A DNA stretch of 64,000 nt from Phytopseudomonas seleniipraecipitans (GCF_900102335.1 NZ_FNBM01000001.1:372001-436000), one strand, 5' to 3'. Positions 8,314 to 17,563 are shown, counted from the stretch's first letter. Numbers and translations: made by a program. Notes: a model not told the origin generated them from the letters alone.

Positions 8314-9357
8314 ATGGACGAGAATAAGAAGCGCGCTTTGTCGGCTGCACTGGGCCAGATCGAAAAGCAATTCGGCAAGGGCGCGGTCATGCGCATGGGC
8401 GATCACGATCGCCAGGCGATCCCCGCTATTTCCACCGGCTCGCTGGGCCTGGACATTGCGCTGGGTATTGGCGGTCTGCCGAAAGGCCGTATCGTCGAGA
8501 TCTACGGTCCGGAATCTTCGGGTAAAACCACGCTGACCCTTTCGGTCATCGCCGAAGCGCAGCGTATGGGCGCCACCTGCGCGTTCGTCGATGCCGAGCA
8601 CGCACTGGATCCAGACTACGCTGGCAAGCTCGGTGTCAACGTCGACGACCTGCTGGTTTCCCAGCCGGACACCGGCGAGCAAGCGCTGGAAATCACCGAC
8701 ATGCTGGTGCGCTCCAACGCCATCGACGTGATCATCGTCGACTCCGTTGCGGCCCTGGTGCCCAAGGCGGAAATCGAGGGTGAGATGGGCGACATGCACG
8801 TCGGCCTGCAGGCGCGTTTGATGTCTCAGGCATTGCGCAAGATTACCGGCAACATCAAGAACGCCAACTGCCTGGTGATTTTCATCAACCAGATCCGCAT
8901 GAAGATCGGCGTGATGTTCGGCAGCCCGGAAACCACCACCGGTGGTAACGCCCTGAAGTTCTACGCTTCGGTTCGTCTCGACATTCGTCGTACCGGCGCA
9001 GTGAAAGAAGGCGACGAGGTGGTCGGTAGCGAAACCCGCGTCAAGGTCGTGAAAAACAAAGTGGCGCCGCCGTTCCGCCAGGCCGAGTTCCAGATTCTTT
9101 ACGGCAAGGGCATCTACCGTAACGGCGAGATCATCGATCTGGGTGTGCAGCACGGCTTTGTTGAAAAAGCTGGCGCCTGGTATAGCTACCAAGGCAACAA
9201 GATCGGTCAGGGCAAGGCCAATGCGGCCAAGTACCTGGAAGACAACCCGGAAGTGGGCCGCGCTATCGAGGGCATGATCCGCGAGAAGCTCCTCGTTGTC
9301 AGCCCTACGGTCAAAGCCAACTCGGCTGCTGAAGCAGGCGCCGAAGCCGATATCTGA
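8314..9357 (+). CDS. recA: Recombinase RecA
   Basis: RecA forms ATP-dependent filaments on single-stranded DNA, catalyses strand exchange and stimulates LexA self-cleavage. The 347-residue protein has Walker [10 protein letters not shown] (65-73), Walker [14 protein letters not shown]-binding loops including the [11 protein letters not shown] and [19 protein letters not shown] segments, and an acidic C-terminus (EAGAEADI). The ATG at 8314 is preceded by GAGGA at suitable distance; a GTG at 8302 in the same frame overlaps that ribosome site and is less likely. recX follows after ten bases, so they form one SOS-regulated unit. Confidence 0.98.
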   Translation: MDENKKRALSAALGQIEKQFGKGAVMRMGDHDRQAIPAISTGSLGLDIALGIGGLPKGRIVEIYGPESSGKTTLTLSVIAEAQRMGATCAFVDAEHALDPDYAGKLGVNVDDLLVSQPDTGEQALEITDMLVRSNAIDVIIVDSVAALVPKAEIEGEMGDMHVGLQARLMSQALRKITGNIKNANCLVIFINQIRMKIGVMFGSPETTTGGNALKFYASVRLDIRRTGAVKEGDEVVGSETRVKVVKNKVAPPFRQAEFQILYGKGIYRNGEIIDLGVQHGFVEKAGAWYSYQGNKIGQGKANAAKYLEDNPEVGRAIEGMIREKLLVVSPTVKANSAAEAGAEADI

Positions 9358-9367
9358 TCGTTAAGCC

Positions 9368-9835
9368 ATGCCGGTAATTCTGGATAACCTGCAGGCGGTG
9401 CGCCACACCGCAATGGATTTGTTGGCGCGCCGTGAGCATGGTCGTGTCGAGCTGGCGCGCAAACTGCGCCAGCGCGGCGCCAGCGACGAGCATATCGAGG
9501 TTGCCCTTGATCGCTTGAGTGAAGAAGGGCTGCTGTCCGAAGCACGTTATCTGGAAAGCTTCATCGGTTATCGGGCACGCTCGGGCTTTGGCCCGCAGCG
9601 TATCCGGGATGACCTGTCCCAGCGTGGCCTGGCCCGCGCCGATATTGAACAGGCATTGCGCGACAGCGGTATCGACTGGCGCAATGGCTTGCAGGAAACC
9701 TGGCAACGCAAGTTTGCTGGGCAGTTACCGTCCGATGCCCGCGAACGGGGCAAACAAATGCGCTTTCTGGTTTACCGCGGCTACCCGATGGATCTGGTCG
9801 GTCAGTTGCTACGCGGTTCGCTGATGGACGACTGA
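9368..9835 (+). CDS. recX: RecA regulatory protein RecX
   Basis: RecX binds in the RecA filament groove and limits its extension and ATPase activity. The 155-residue product consists of three-helix repeats typical of the family, with [21 protein letters not shown] and [20 protein letters not shown] as the most conserved parts (about residues 45-80). It starts ten bases after recA with no terminator between them, so it should be co-induced by DNA damage. Confidence 0.95.
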   Translation: MPVILDNLQAVRHTAMDLLARREHGRVELARKLRQRGASDEHIEVALDRLSEEGLLSEARYLESFIGYRARSGFGPQRIRDDLSQRGLARADIEQALRDSGIDWRNGLQETWQRKFAGQLPSDARERGKQMRFLVYRGYPMDLVGQLLRGSLMDD

Positions 9836-9945
9836 CGCTTCTCTTCAGCACTTCGCAATGTGTTTCACCTTTGCTCGGTCGCTGCGCAAAAAAGCCTGGT
9901 GCTGTTAACTGAGCAGCGCCATATCCCCTTTACATGATTATCCGC

Positions 9946-11016
9946 TCAGGCCTGCCAGTGTTGCGGCAGATTGATCAGGTCGAGCAGCTCGCGCAATCGC
10001 CCCGCGCTACGGCCTGTGAACGCGAAGACCAGTCTTGGCAAGTCGCTCAGCTCGGCTGCTTCCGGCTCCTCACTGCTGCTCAATTGCTGAATGTCACCCG
10101 TTTTGCAGAGATCACTGAAGCGCTGGTTCAATTCGCTCAGTGCTTCATTTGTCAGCGCGTGCCGCATGCGAATGACGAATCGATCCTTCATCCAGCGGCT
10201 GGAATGGAAGTTGGCATAGAAACGGGCGATTTCCTCGGCAGCTTCTTCGGCGCCGTGCACCAGATGCAGCAGGTTCATGTCACTGGCCAGGATATAGCCA
10301 TTGCTGTCGAGGTTCTGCTGGATGTAGTCGAGCAGCCCCTGCCAGAACGTGCCGTCAGGCTCGTCGAGCAGTATCACCGGTACCAGTGGGCTTTTGCCGG
10401 TCTGGATCAGCGTGATGACTTCCAAGGCTTCATCCAGCGTGCCAAAACCGCCTGGGCAGAGCACCAGCGCATCGGCTTCCTTAACGAAGAACAGCTTGCG
10501 TAGAAAGAAGAAGTGAAACGACAGCAGATTGTCGCTGCCTTGCATGGTTGCGTTGGCCGATTGCTCGAAGGGCAGGGTGATGTTGAAGCCTAGGCTATGG
10601 TCCAGGCCCGCACCCTCATGTACCGCGGCCATGATGCCGCCGCCAGCCCCGGTAATGGCCATAAGGTCATAGCGGGCCAGGGTAGCACCCAGGTCCCGCG
10701 CCAGCGCATAAACCGGATGCCCAGGCTGGGTGCGCGCCGAGCCGAATACGGTGACCTTGCGTCGGTGCCTGAAGCGATCCAGTACGCTGAAGGCCCGCTC
10801 CATCTCGCGCAATGTTTGCAACATGATCTTGGCGTCCCAGCGGTTGCGGTCTGCCTGAGCCATGCGCGCTACGGTCGCGAGCATTTCCCGGTACAGCGCG
10901 AGGTTGGGGCTGTCAGCGGGGGTGATTTGGGCGGCCAGTTCGTCGAGGCTGTCCGCCAGGTGTGTGCTGGTGCTGTGAGGGTGACGGGAAAGATGGGCGT
11001 TCGCGTGATCATCCAT
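9946..11016 (-). CDS. LOG family (lysine-decarboxylase-like) nucleotide phosphoribohydrolase
   Basis: The 356-residue protein has the LOG signature PGGFGTLDEA (188-197) and a glycine-rich nucleotide-binding turn GAGGGIMAA (123-131) in a Rossmann-like fold. LOG proteins hydrolyse nucleoside 5'-monophosphates to base and ribose 5-phosphate; many were once labelled lysine decarboxylases without evidence. Residues 1-85 form a helical extension not found in short LOG proteins, and there is a C-terminal extension from about residue 280. AAAGGAG lies upstream of the ATG. It is a single gene on the minus strand, convergent with recX. Confidence 0.82.
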   Translation of the reverse strand: MDDHANAHLSRHPHSTSTHLADSLDELAAQITPADSPNLALYREMLATVARMAQADRNRWDAKIMLQTLREMERAFSVLDRFRHRRKVTVFGSARTQPGHPVYALARDLGATLARYDLMAITGAGGGIMAAVHEGAGLDHSLGFNITLPFEQSANATMQGSDNLLSFHFFFLRKLFFVKEADALVLCPGGFGTLDEALEVITLIQTGKSPLVPVILLDEPDGTFWQGLLDYIQQNLDSNGYILASDMNLLHLVHGAEEAAEEIARFYANFHSSRWMKDRFVIRMRHALTNEALSELNQRFSDLCKTGDIQQLSSSEEPEAAELSDLPRLVFAFTGRSAGRLRELLDLINLPQHWQA

Positions 11017-11087
11017 TGCGCTTCTCCTTTACCTCAAAACGCGCCCGTTGCCCGACGCGCCTCGTTGCGTCTTGCCACGCGGCTGGC

Positions 11088-11489
11088 TTACAGCCGGCAA
11101 TCGGCTTTGCCAAACCGTTCGGTGGTAACCGGGCGATTGTTCTCGATGTCGCTGAACTCATAACGCAGGACCGCACCATCGACCAGTAGCTTGCGAAAGC
11201 CCGGGTTGCTGCACACGCTGTTGGTCAATTGCGCGCGCACACTGTCGGCGTTGTCACGCATCTGTGCGGCGTGCCCAGGGCGGACGCTGAGGTGATTGAT
11301 CAACTCGTTGCCTTCGACGGTGTAGCCGCGGTCGAGAATGTCTTCATTGATGGCGCGTGGTGTACCAACACTGCTTTCGCGCGCCACTTTTTCCAGCGTC
11401 TGGGTCAGCTCATAGCCTTTTAAGGAAGCGGCCTGTGCGGTCGGCAACAGCAGACTGACGAGAAGGGCGGAAAGGGCGAAACGCTGCAT
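11088..11489 (-). CDS. Secreted protein of the PA3611 family (quorum-sensing-regulated virulence factor fold)
   Basis: A 133-residue protein with an evident Sec signal (MQRFALSALLVSLLLPTAQAA). The mature part contains YELTQTLEKVARESSVGTP and LINHLSVRPGHAAQMRDN, and two cysteines (in NSVCSNPGF and KADCRL) that could form a disulphide in the periplasm. As I recall, P. aeruginosa PA3611, which also lies in the recA region, belongs to this family; the 'virulence factor' label rests on regulation and structure, not on a known activity. AGGAG precedes the ATG. Confidence 0.7.
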   Translation of the reverse strand: MQRFALSALLVSLLLPTAQAASLKGYELTQTLEKVARESSVGTPRAINEDILDRGYTVEGNELINHLSVRPGHAAQMRDNADSVRAQLTNSVCSNPGFRKLLVDGAVLRYEFSDIENNRPVTTERFGKADCRL

Positions 11490-11737
11490 GGCTGACTCCT
11501 GAAGACGGTAAGCGGTTATAGACCCGGCTCGTCTCTTTATGTTCGCTTGGTGAAGCGGTTAGGCGGGCAATGGTAAATGTTACCAAGCCTCGCGGTTGCG
11601 TGGAGATTAGCAGGGGCAATGGGGGCTTTTTTACCTGCGCAATTGATAGACTACACGCCCTCATAGCTCGACCCTTTGCCCACCATGTCTTTACCCGCCT
11701 GTCACTGCACTCGTTCGGCCTCGCCAGGCCTGCGTTC

Positions 11738-12448
11738 ATGAGTCACGCCGTTGCCAAATTACGCGCTGAGCGCCTGGCTCGTAGCGTCAAGCCGTTCCTG
11801 GCCAGAGGGTCACGGGCCGAGCGTTGCCTGAATTGTCGTCTGGCGCGCACGCATTGTCTGTGCGCATGGCGACCGCAGGTCGTGGCGAATGCTGGCGTCT
11901 GCCTGCTGATGCACGACGTCGAGGCATTGAAGCCCAGCAACACCGGCTGGCTGATTGCTGATGTGGTTGCGGAAACGTCGGCGTTCGGCTGGTCGAGAAC
12001 CGAAGTCGACCCCCAACTGCCGTCGCTGCTGGCCGAGCCCCAATGGCAGCCGTATCTGGTGTTTCCAGGGGAATACGCCGCGCCGGAGCGCGTGGTAAAT
12101 GCGGTTGAGGTGGAAGCCGGTAAGCGCCCAATGTTCGTGATGCTCGATGCGACCTGGACCCAGGCTCGCAAGATGTTCCGCAAGAGCCCATACTTGGACC
12201 AATTGCCTGTGCTCAGCCTGCAGCCGGAGGCGCTCTCACGCTATCGGCTGCGCCGCTCCAAACGCGATGATCACCTGTGCACCGCCGAGGTGGCGGCGCT
12301 GTGCCTCGAGCTGGCCGGTGATGAGCGCGCCGCCGATGCATTGAACGCCTACCTCGACGTGTTCAGCGAGCATTACCTGGCTTCCAAGGCGCCACACGCG
12401 GTCGACCTGAGCAACGCGTTGCATCAACGGCTCAGGGCTTTCCTGTAA
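11738..12448 (+). CDS. tapT: DTW-domain tRNA-uridine aminocarboxypropyltransferase
   Basis: DTW proteins transfer the 3-amino-3-carboxypropyl group of S-adenosylmethionine to uridine in tRNA (acp3U). The protein has four clustered cysteines (Cys30, 33, 40, 42 in CLNCRLARTHCLC), probably a metal site, and the family's catalytic region LDATWTQARKM (136-146). The start is placed at 11738 (MSHAVAKLRAERLARS, 236 residues), where the conserved region begins; a longer frame reaches back to 11570 without resemblance to the family. Its 3' end overlaps the convergent transporter gene by 17 bases. The gene symbol is given by analogy to E. coli TapT. Confidence 0.82.
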   Translation: MSHAVAKLRAERLARSVKPFLARGSRAERCLNCRLARTHCLCAWRPQVVANAGVCLLMHDVEALKPSNTGWLIADVVAETSAFGWSRTEVDPQLPSLLAEPQWQPYLVFPGEYAAPERVVNAVEVEAGKRPMFVMLDATWTQARKMFRKSPYLDQLPVLSLQPEALSRYRLRRSKRDDHLCTAEVAALCLELAGDERAADALNAYLDVFSEHYLASKAPHAVDLSNALHQRLRAFL

Positions 12449-13328
12449 CGGTCGCCGGTTTCGGCCAGAGCTGTGCCAGCAGCATGCCGGCGAACATCAG
12501 CGCGCAACCGAAATAACCCCGCGCGGATAACGACTCGCCGAGCAGAATGGCGCCAGCAATGGCGGCGAACACTGCCTCCAGAGACAGGATGATCGCAGCG
12601 TGGGACGCGATGGCGTGTTTCTGCGCAACTACCTGCAGGGTAAAGCCAATCGCGACGCCGAATATGCCACCGTACAGAATTGCTGGTAGCGCCTGGACGA
12701 TATCCGCGCTCGGCAGGTGTTCGAATATCAAGGCCAGCGCCAGGCTGATGATCGCGCAAGTGACGAACTGCACCAGTGCCAACAACAGCGCATCGTGACG
12801 CGCGGCGAAAACACCGACCAGCAGCACGTGTACGCCCCACACAAAGGCGCCAGCCAGCTGCAGCCAGTCGCCTGAGGCCACCTGGAAGCCCTCGCCGACA
12901 CTCAGCAGGAACATGCCGAGCACCGCCAGCGAGGCGCCCAGCCAGATGCCCAGGCCGGTCTTATGGCCCAAAGCCAGGCCGAGCAATGGCACCACGATCA
13001 CATAAAGTCCGGTAATAAAGCCCGAGTTGGTAACGCTGGTGAACAGCAAGCCGACCTGCTGCAGGTTGATGCCCAATGCCAGTACCGCTCCCATCAGGCA
13101 GCCGCCGAGTAATAGCGGCCTGCTCATGGGGGAAGGCGGCTGTTTACTACGTCGACGCAACAGAACCAGTATCGGCAGCAGCACGACAACGGCCAGGCAG
13201 AAACGCAAGCCGCTGTAGAGGTAGGGGCCGATGGCGTCCATCCCCAGGCGCTGGGCGACGAACGACGAGCCCCAGATCATTGCAGTCAGCAACATCAGCA
13301 GATCGGCGCGCAGTGCTTGGTTGACCAT
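12432..13328 (-). CDS. EamA/DMT family transporter
   Basis: The 298-residue inner-membrane protein has about ten hydrophobic segments arranged as two homologous EamA halves. The first begins LLMLLTAMIWGSSFVAQRLG; the second has SHAAIILSLEAVFAAIAGAILLGE, the typical end-of-repeat motif. Members export or exchange small metabolites, often amino acids; the substrate here is unknown. AGGAG lies upstream of two consecutive ATG codons, and the second (13328) has the better spacing. The gene is convergent with and slightly overlaps the DTW gene. Confidence 0.85.
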   Translation of the reverse strand: MVNQALRADLLMLLTAMIWGSSFVAQRLGMDAIGPYLYSGLRFCLAVVVLLPILVLLRRRSKQPPSPMSRPLLLGGCLMGAVLALGINLQQVGLLFTSVTNSGFITGLYVIVVPLLGLALGHKTGLGIWLGASLAVLGMFLLSVGEGFQVASGDWLQLAGAFVWGVHVLLVGVFAARHDALLLALVQFVTCAIISLALALIFEHLPSADIVQALPAILYGGIFGVAIGFTLQVVAQKHAIASHAAIILSLEAVFAAIAGAILLGESLSARGYFGCALMFAGMLLAQLWPKPATVTGKP

Positions 13329-13484
13329 CATCGGGCTCCTGGTGAGAAGGGCGCAGACTTTGCCGTAAAGCGTCGCGCTTGACCACCCCGCTTGCGCTGG
13401 GCATGCTGGTGGGTGCCGTACGCTGCGCCGTCAGGCAGATGGAGTGTGCAGTACGGTCTGCCTATAAAAAGAACAGGATCTGCC

Positions 13485-14135
13485 ATGGTCGCTTACGAAA
13501 TCCTGATAGCTGATGATCACCCCCTGTTTCGCAGCGCGCTGCAGCAGGCCCTGACAATGGGGCTTGGCGCTGGCGTGCGACTGGTCGAAGTGGCCAGCAT
13601 CGCCGAATTGGAAGCGCGGCTCGCGGAAAAAACCGATTGGGATCTGGTGCTGCTTGATCTCAACATGCCCGGTGCCTATGGCTTCTCCGGGTTGGTGCTG
13701 CTGCGTGGGCAATACCCGCAGATTCCCGTGGTAATGATCTCTGCTCAGGAGGAGGCGGCCGTCGTGGTGCGTTCTCGCGAGTTCGGCGCCAGTGGCTTTA
13801 TTCCCAAATCCAGTTCACTGGAAGTCATTCAGCAGGCAGTTCGGCAGGTGCTTGACGGTGAGGTCTGGTGGCCGCCGCAGAGCGAAGAAGCGATCAGCCT
13901 GTCTGCCGAGGCAAAGGCCGCCAGCGCCGGGCTGGCCAGCCTGACACCACAGCAGTTTCGCGTGTTGACCATGGTGTGCGAAGGGCTGCTGAACAAGCAG
14001 ATCGCCTACGAACTGAGTGTTTCCGAGGCGACGGTCAAAGCCCATGTGACGGCAATCTTCCGCAAGCTGGGCGTACGCACGCGCACCCAGGCGGCGTTGC
14101 TGCTTCAGCAGCTGGAGTCCGTGCCCGCCGCCTGA
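13485..14135 (+). CDS. erdR: LuxR-type response regulator ErdR
   Basis: This 216-residue response regulator has an N-terminal receiver domain (acidic residues Asp10 and Asp11, phosphoacceptor Asp58 in DLVLLDLNMPG, Lys in GFIPKSS) and a C-terminal LuxR/NarL helix-turn-helix (LTPQQFRVLTMVCEGLLNKQIAYELSV onward). ErdR controls ethanol and acetate metabolism genes in P. aeruginosa and P. putida, and there too it lies next to dgkA. The ATG at 13485 opens directly into the receiver fold; the frame extends upstream to 13392 but that part has no resemblance. The cognate kinase is not in the window. Confidence 0.85.
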   Translation: MVAYEILIADDHPLFRSALQQALTMGLGAGVRLVEVASIAELEARLAEKTDWDLVLLDLNMPGAYGFSGLVLLRGQYPQIPVVMISAQEEAAVVVRSREFGASGFIPKSSSLEVIQQAVRQVLDGEVWWPPQSEEAISLSAEAKAASAGLASLTPQQFRVLTMVCEGLLNKQIAYELSVSEATVKAHVTAIFRKLGVRTRTQAALLLQQLESVPAA

Positions 14136-14212
14136 TGGCGACCGATTGTGCGGGATTTTTTTTGGCCTCTGGCGTACCCTGCCGGCCTTTTCCATCTCGC
14201 GGTTCGCTGTCT

Positions 14213-14578
14213 ATGTCGCCTTTCAAAGGACAAACCGGGTTCAAGCGCATTCTCAATGCCGCAGGCTACTCGCTGGACGGGCTGCGCGCTGCCTTCGTTG
14301 GCGAGGCGGCGTTCCGCCAGCTGGTGCTGCTCAACGTGGTGCTGATTCCTGTCGCATTGCTGCTCGACGTCAGCCGTGGCGAGCGCGCGTTGATGATTGC
14401 CGTGTGCCTGCTAGCGTTGATTGTCGAGCTGCTCAACTCGGCGGTCGAGGCCGCCATCGACCGTATCTCCCTGGACCTGCATCCGCTATCGAAAACCGCC
14501 AAGGACATGGGCAGCGCTGCGCAGCTGGTGTCGCTGACGCTGATCGCCAGCGTGTGGGGGATCATTCTGCTCGGCTAA
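14213..14578 (+). CDS. dgkA: Diacylglycerol kinase
   Basis: DgkA is a small trimeric inner-membrane kinase that converts diacylglycerol to phosphatidic acid, recycling lipid released during envelope glucan synthesis. The 121-residue product has the N-terminal amphipathic segment (FKRILNAAGYSLDGLRAAF), three hydrophobic helices and the conserved active-site motif ELLNSAVEAAIDRIS. It begins 78 bases after erdR and ends overlapping the convergent finR by four bases. Confidence 0.95.
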   Translation: MSPFKGQTGFKRILNAAGYSLDGLRAAFVGEAAFRQLVLLNVVLIPVALLLDVSRGERALMIAVCLLALIVELLNSAVEAAIDRISLDLHPLSKTAKDMGSAAQLVSLTLIASVWGIILLG

Positions 14579-15501
14579 CGCACTTCCGGCAGCACGATCT
14601 CGTCGCTGCGGCGGATGCCGGCAGTCAGCGCACGGCACATTTCGAGAAACTCGCGCATGGCAGCGGTCTGGTATTTCTGCCGGTGCCAGATGAAGTAGAA
14701 CTGCCGGCGCAGGTCCAGGTCCGGCGTCTCCACCGGCACCAGGCTGCCACGGCGAAAGGCATCGCGCAGAGCCAGGCGCGAAATACAGCTGATGCCCAGG
14801 CCAGACTCCACGGCGCGCTTGATCGCCTCGGTGTGCTCCAGCTCCAGGCGGATGTTCAGCGCGTCAGAGTGGTGCCGCATGGCCTGGTCGAACGTCAGGC
14901 GCGTGCCAGACCCCTGTTCGCGAAGGATCCAGTCCTCGCCGCTCAATTCGCGGATACTGGCGTGGCCTCGCTTAGCGAGGGGATGCTGAGGGGCGCAGAA
15001 CACCACCAGTTCGTCCTCGACCCAGCTTTGCACTTCAATGTCCGGATGATTGCAGTCGCCTTCGATCAGGCCCAGGTCAATTTCGTAGTGGGCGACTTGC
15101 TGCACAATGTGCGCAGTGTTCTGCACATGCAGCTTCACCTGGCTTTCCGGATGTTCCTTCATGAAGCCGCCGATCAGCAAGGTCGCCAGGTAATTGCCAA
15201 TGGTCAGGGTGGCGCCCACTGCCAGCGAGCCGAAACCGGACTTGCCCTTGAGCAGGTCTTCGATTTCCTTGGCCTGGTCCAGCAGTGCGACCGCCTGGGG
15301 CAGTAGCTGGCGCCCCAGGGCATTGAGGCTCAGGCGTTTGCCAGCACGGTCGAACAGCTGGCAGCTGGACTGGCGTTCCAGTTCGGTGATCGAGGTGCTG
15401 GCGGCTGACTGTGACAGGGCGAGGAGGGTAGCGGCTCGGGATACGCTCTCCTGCTGGGCGACGGCGACGAAGACTTGGAGCTGACGGAGAGTAAATCGCA
15501 T
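14575..15501 (-). CDS. finR: LysR-type regulator FinR
   Basis: A 308-residue LysR protein with an N-terminal winged helix-turn-helix (RQLQVFVAVAQQESVSRAATLLALSQSAASTSI, about residues 6-38) and a C-terminal effector domain. It is divergent from fpr, the arrangement described for finR-fpr in P. putida and P. aeruginosa, where FinR activates fpr under superoxide stress. It overlaps dgkA by four bases at its 3' end. Confidence 0.9.
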   Translation of the reverse strand: MRFTLRQLQVFVAVAQQESVSRAATLLALSQSAASTSITELERQSSCQLFDRAGKRLSLNALGRQLLPQAVALLDQAKEIEDLLKGKSGFGSLAVGATLTIGNYLATLLIGGFMKEHPESQVKLHVQNTAHIVQQVAHYEIDLGLIEGDCNHPDIEVQSWVEDELVVFCAPQHPLAKRGHASIRELSGEDWILREQGSGTRLTFDQAMRHHSDALNIRLELEHTEAIKRAVESGLGISCISRLALRDAFRRGSLVPVETPDLDLRRQFYFIWHRQKYQTAAMREFLEMCRALTAGIRRSDEIVLPEVR

Positions 15502-15621
15502 ATCTATATAACCGATAACCTATATCTTGATAATTCATTTAACAGATATTGTGGCCGCGATTAGAATGCCGCGCAATTGCGCTTAAGAATCAGCGCGTCT
15601 GAAGTTTTTAGGAGCCGGTAA
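15502..15621. promoter_or_regulatory. finR-fpr divergent control region
   Basis: This 120-base AT-rich gap holds the promoters of both genes. It contains TATA/GATAA dyads (ATAACCGATAACCTATATCTTGATAA, about 15508-15533) of the T-N11-A type bound by LysR proteins. The exact FinR site is not defined here. Confidence 0.5.
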
Positions 15622-16401
15622 ATGAGCAACATGAATCACGAACGCGTCCTCAGTGTTCATCACTGGAATGACACGCTGTTCAGCTTCAAGTGTACCCGTG
15701 ATCCGGGCCTGCGCTTCGAGAATGGCCAGTTCGTGATGATTGGTCTGCAACAGGAAAGCGGCCGCCCGCTGATGCGCGCCTACTCGATCGCCAGCCCGAA
15801 CTGGGAAGAGCACTTGGAGTTCTTCAGCATCAAGGTGCCGGACGGTCCGCTGACCTCGCAGCTGCAGCACCTCAAGGAAGGTGACGAGGTCATCATCAGC
15901 AAGAAGCCCACCGGCACGCTGGTGCTCGACGACCTGAATCCGGGCAAGCATCTGTATCTGCTCAGTACTGGCACTGGCCTGGCGCCGTTCATGAGCGTCA
16001 TTCAGGATCCGGAAACCTACGAGCGTTTCGAAAAGGTGATCCTGGTCCATGGCGTGCGCTACGTAAACGAAGTGGCCTACCGTGAGTTCATCACCGAGCA
16101 CCTGCCACGCAACGAGTTCTTTGGCGATGCGTTGAAGGAAAAACTGATCTATTACCCTACCGTGACCCGCGAGCCGTTCGAGAATCAGGGCCGTCTGACC
16201 GACCTGATGCGCAGCGGCAAACTGTTCGCGGATATCGGCCTGCCGCCGATCAACCCGCAAGACGACCGCGCGATGATCTGCGGCAGCCCGAGCATGCTCG
16301 ACGAGACGAGCGAAGTGCTCGACAGCTTCGGCCTGAAGATCTCGGCACGTATGCGTGAGCCGGGTGATTATCTGATCGAGCGCGCCTTCGTCGAGAAGTA
16401 A
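15622..16401 (+). CDS. fpr: Ferredoxin--NADP+ reductase
   Basis: Fpr is a cytoplasmic FAD enzyme that passes electrons from NADPH to ferredoxin or flavodoxin, and in Pseudomonas to Bfd for iron release from bacterioferritin. The 259-residue protein shows the FAD motif RAYSIAS (52-58), the NADP-binding motif GTGLAPF (117-123), CGSPSML near residue 220 and the short C-terminal tail ERAFVEK typical of subclass I bacterial Fpr. AGGAG precedes the ATG. bfrB and bfd, its physiological partners, lie just downstream. Confidence 0.97.
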   Translation: MSNMNHERVLSVHHWNDTLFSFKCTRDPGLRFENGQFVMIGLQQESGRPLMRAYSIASPNWEEHLEFFSIKVPDGPLTSQLQHLKEGDEVIISKKPTGTLVLDDLNPGKHLYLLSTGTGLAPFMSVIQDPETYERFEKVILVHGVRYVNEVAYREFITEHLPRNEFFGDALKEKLIYYPTVTREPFENQGRLTDLMRSGKLFADIGLPPINPQDDRAMICGSPSMLDETSEVLDSFGLKISARMREPGDYLIERAFVEK

Positions 16402-16408
16402 GCGTCAG

Positions 16409-16452
16409 CGAAAATAAAAAACGGGAGCCTAGGCTCCCGTTTTTTATTTTCG
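16409..16452. terminator. Terminator of fpr, a 44-base perfect palindrome
   Basis: The centre is AGCCTAGGCT; the arms continue without any mismatch through ACGGG/CCCGT and long A/T runs to CG at both ends. It starts seven bases after the fpr stop and can work on both strands. Confidence 0.9.
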
Positions 16453-16488
16453 TAATTAGTCCCTAGTCGATACTGCGGATTGGAGCTT

Positions 16489-16587
16489 GCGAGCTAGAGC
16501 CATGCAAGGCGAAAACGAGCGAGAAAGCGGAGTGTACTGGAGTGTACTTTTGTACATGAGCATTTCGAGCTTGTTTTCAACGCGGCA
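16489..16587. repeat. Structured intergenic repeat, copy 1
   Basis: About 99 bases between fpr and bfrB. The core reads GCAAGGCG, then GAAAACGAGC, AGCGAGAAAGCGGAGT, a TGTAC/GTACA hairpin, ATGAGCATTTCGAGCTT and CAACGC. The outer stem GAAAACGAGC/GCTTGTTTTC has one G-T pair. A second copy lies inverted at 49542-49630 with different but equally complementary arms. Confidence 0.8.
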
Positions 16588-16610
16588 GGGCCGACGCGCA
16601 GCTGCTCCCA

Positions 16611-17081
16611 TCACTCGTCTATCTGCGACTGCAGGTAGTTCTGCAGACCAACTGCCTTGATCAGGCTGAGCTGGGTTTCCAGCCAGTCGATATGCTCTTC
16701 CTCGGACTCAAGGATTTCTGCAAGCAGTTCGCGGCTGGCGTAGTCACCGATAGTTTCGCAGTAGGCGATGGCTGCCTTCAGGTCGATGTGCGCCTTGTGC
16801 TCGATCTTCAGGTCGCACTCGAGCATTTCTTGAGTGTTTTCGCCAATCAGGATCTTGCCCAGATCCTGCAGGTTAGGCAGACCTTCGAGAAACAGGATGC
16901 GCTTGATGAGCTTGTCAGCGTGTTTCATCTCATCAATGGATTCGTGGTATTCGTGCTTGCCTAGCTTGGTCAGGCCCCAATCTTCATACATGCGGGCGTG
17001 CAGAAAGTACTGGTTGATCGCGACCAACTCGTTACCGAGGATCTTGTTCAAGTGCTGAATTACTGTCTTATCGCCTTTCAT
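16611..17081 (-). CDS. bfrB: Haem-containing bacterioferritin BfrB
   Basis: The 156-residue subunit folds as a four-helix bundle and assembles into a 24-mer iron-storage shell. Ferroxidase ligands are in place (Glu18, Glu51, His54 and the [11 protein letters not shown] helix with Glu127/His130 by family numbering), and Met52, the haem ligand at the subunit interface, is present. It matches the Pseudomonas BfrB type, whose stored iron is released by Bfd and Fpr, both encoded nearby. A strongly AT-rich leader (17100-17240) lies upstream. Confidence 0.95.
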   Translation of the reverse strand: MKGDKTVIQHLNKILGNELVAINQYFLHARMYEDWGLTKLGKHEYHESIDEMKHADKLIKRILFLEGLPNLQDLGKILIGENTQEMLECDLKIEHKAHIDLKAAIAYCETIGDYASRELLAEILESEEEHIDWLETQLSLIKAVGLQNYLQSQIDE

Positions 17082-17245
17082 GGTGAAGCCCGCCTGCCTA
17101 GAAATGAGTTACCGATGGCGAATTCTGGGCTTGCAAAATAAGACTGTCAAACGTAAGTTATTGAAATATAAGTGAAAATAAATATAAATACGAATGTTTA
17201 AGTTGTGCGTTTTGGCGCTAACTCATTGAATTAAAGGCATAAAAA

Positions 17246-17265
17246 AACCGGATACGCGATCCGGT
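17246..17265 (-). terminator. Terminator of bfd
   Basis: AACCGGAT and ATCCGGTT form a stem around a four-base loop, with a run of As on the plus strand that reads as Ts in the bfd transcript, 20 bases after the bfd stop. Confidence 0.75.
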
Positions 17266-17284
17266 TCTTCAAAAACTTGGCTAT

Positions 17285-17503
17285 TCACGCCGCAACAAAA
17301 TTTCCGGGGTAGGCCATCGCTACCTGACTTTGTTGCACTTCACCCAAGGTTTCACGAACGACTTGCTTGGCAAGGCATGCGCATTTGCCGCATTGGCTGG
17401 CAACACCCAGTGTTTCGCGAACTTCACGGTAGCTACAGCAACCTTCGTAGATTGCTTCGCGGATCTGACCGTCGGTGACACCTTCGCAGAGGCAGACGTA
17501 CAT
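17285..17503 (-). CDS. bfd: Bacterioferritin-associated ferredoxin Bfd
   Basis: Bfd is a 72-residue [2Fe-2S] protein that docks on BfrB above the haem and delivers electrons for release of stored iron. The four ligands are Cys4, Cys6, Cys38 and Cys41 in the spacing CxC...CxxC of the family; Cys22, Cys23 and Cys43 are additional. A Fur-box-like sequence lies about 40 bases before the start, fitting expression under iron starvation. It is upstream of bfrB in the same orientation, but a terminator separates them. Confidence 0.95.
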   Translation of the reverse strand: MYVCLCEGVTDGQIREAIYEGCCSYREVRETLGVASQCGKCACLAKQVVRETLGEVQQSQVAMAYPGNFVAA

Positions 17504-17540
17504 GGCTTGGCCCGTCGTTTGGCTGAGGCTGATGGCAACG

Positions 17541-17563
17541 GATACTAATGTTAATGAGAATGC
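17541..17563 (-). promoter_or_regulatory. Probable Fur box of bfd
   Basis: GATACTAATGTTAATGAGAA, followed by TGC, resembles the Fur consensus of GATAAT hexamers and lies just upstream of bfd. Repression by iron-loaded Fur is the expected logic for this gene. Confidence 0.6.

Noticed and set aside
9946..11016. Lysine decarboxylase
   Set aside because: The PGGxGTxxE motif defines LOG phosphoribohydrolases; there is no pyridoxal-phosphate enzyme signature.
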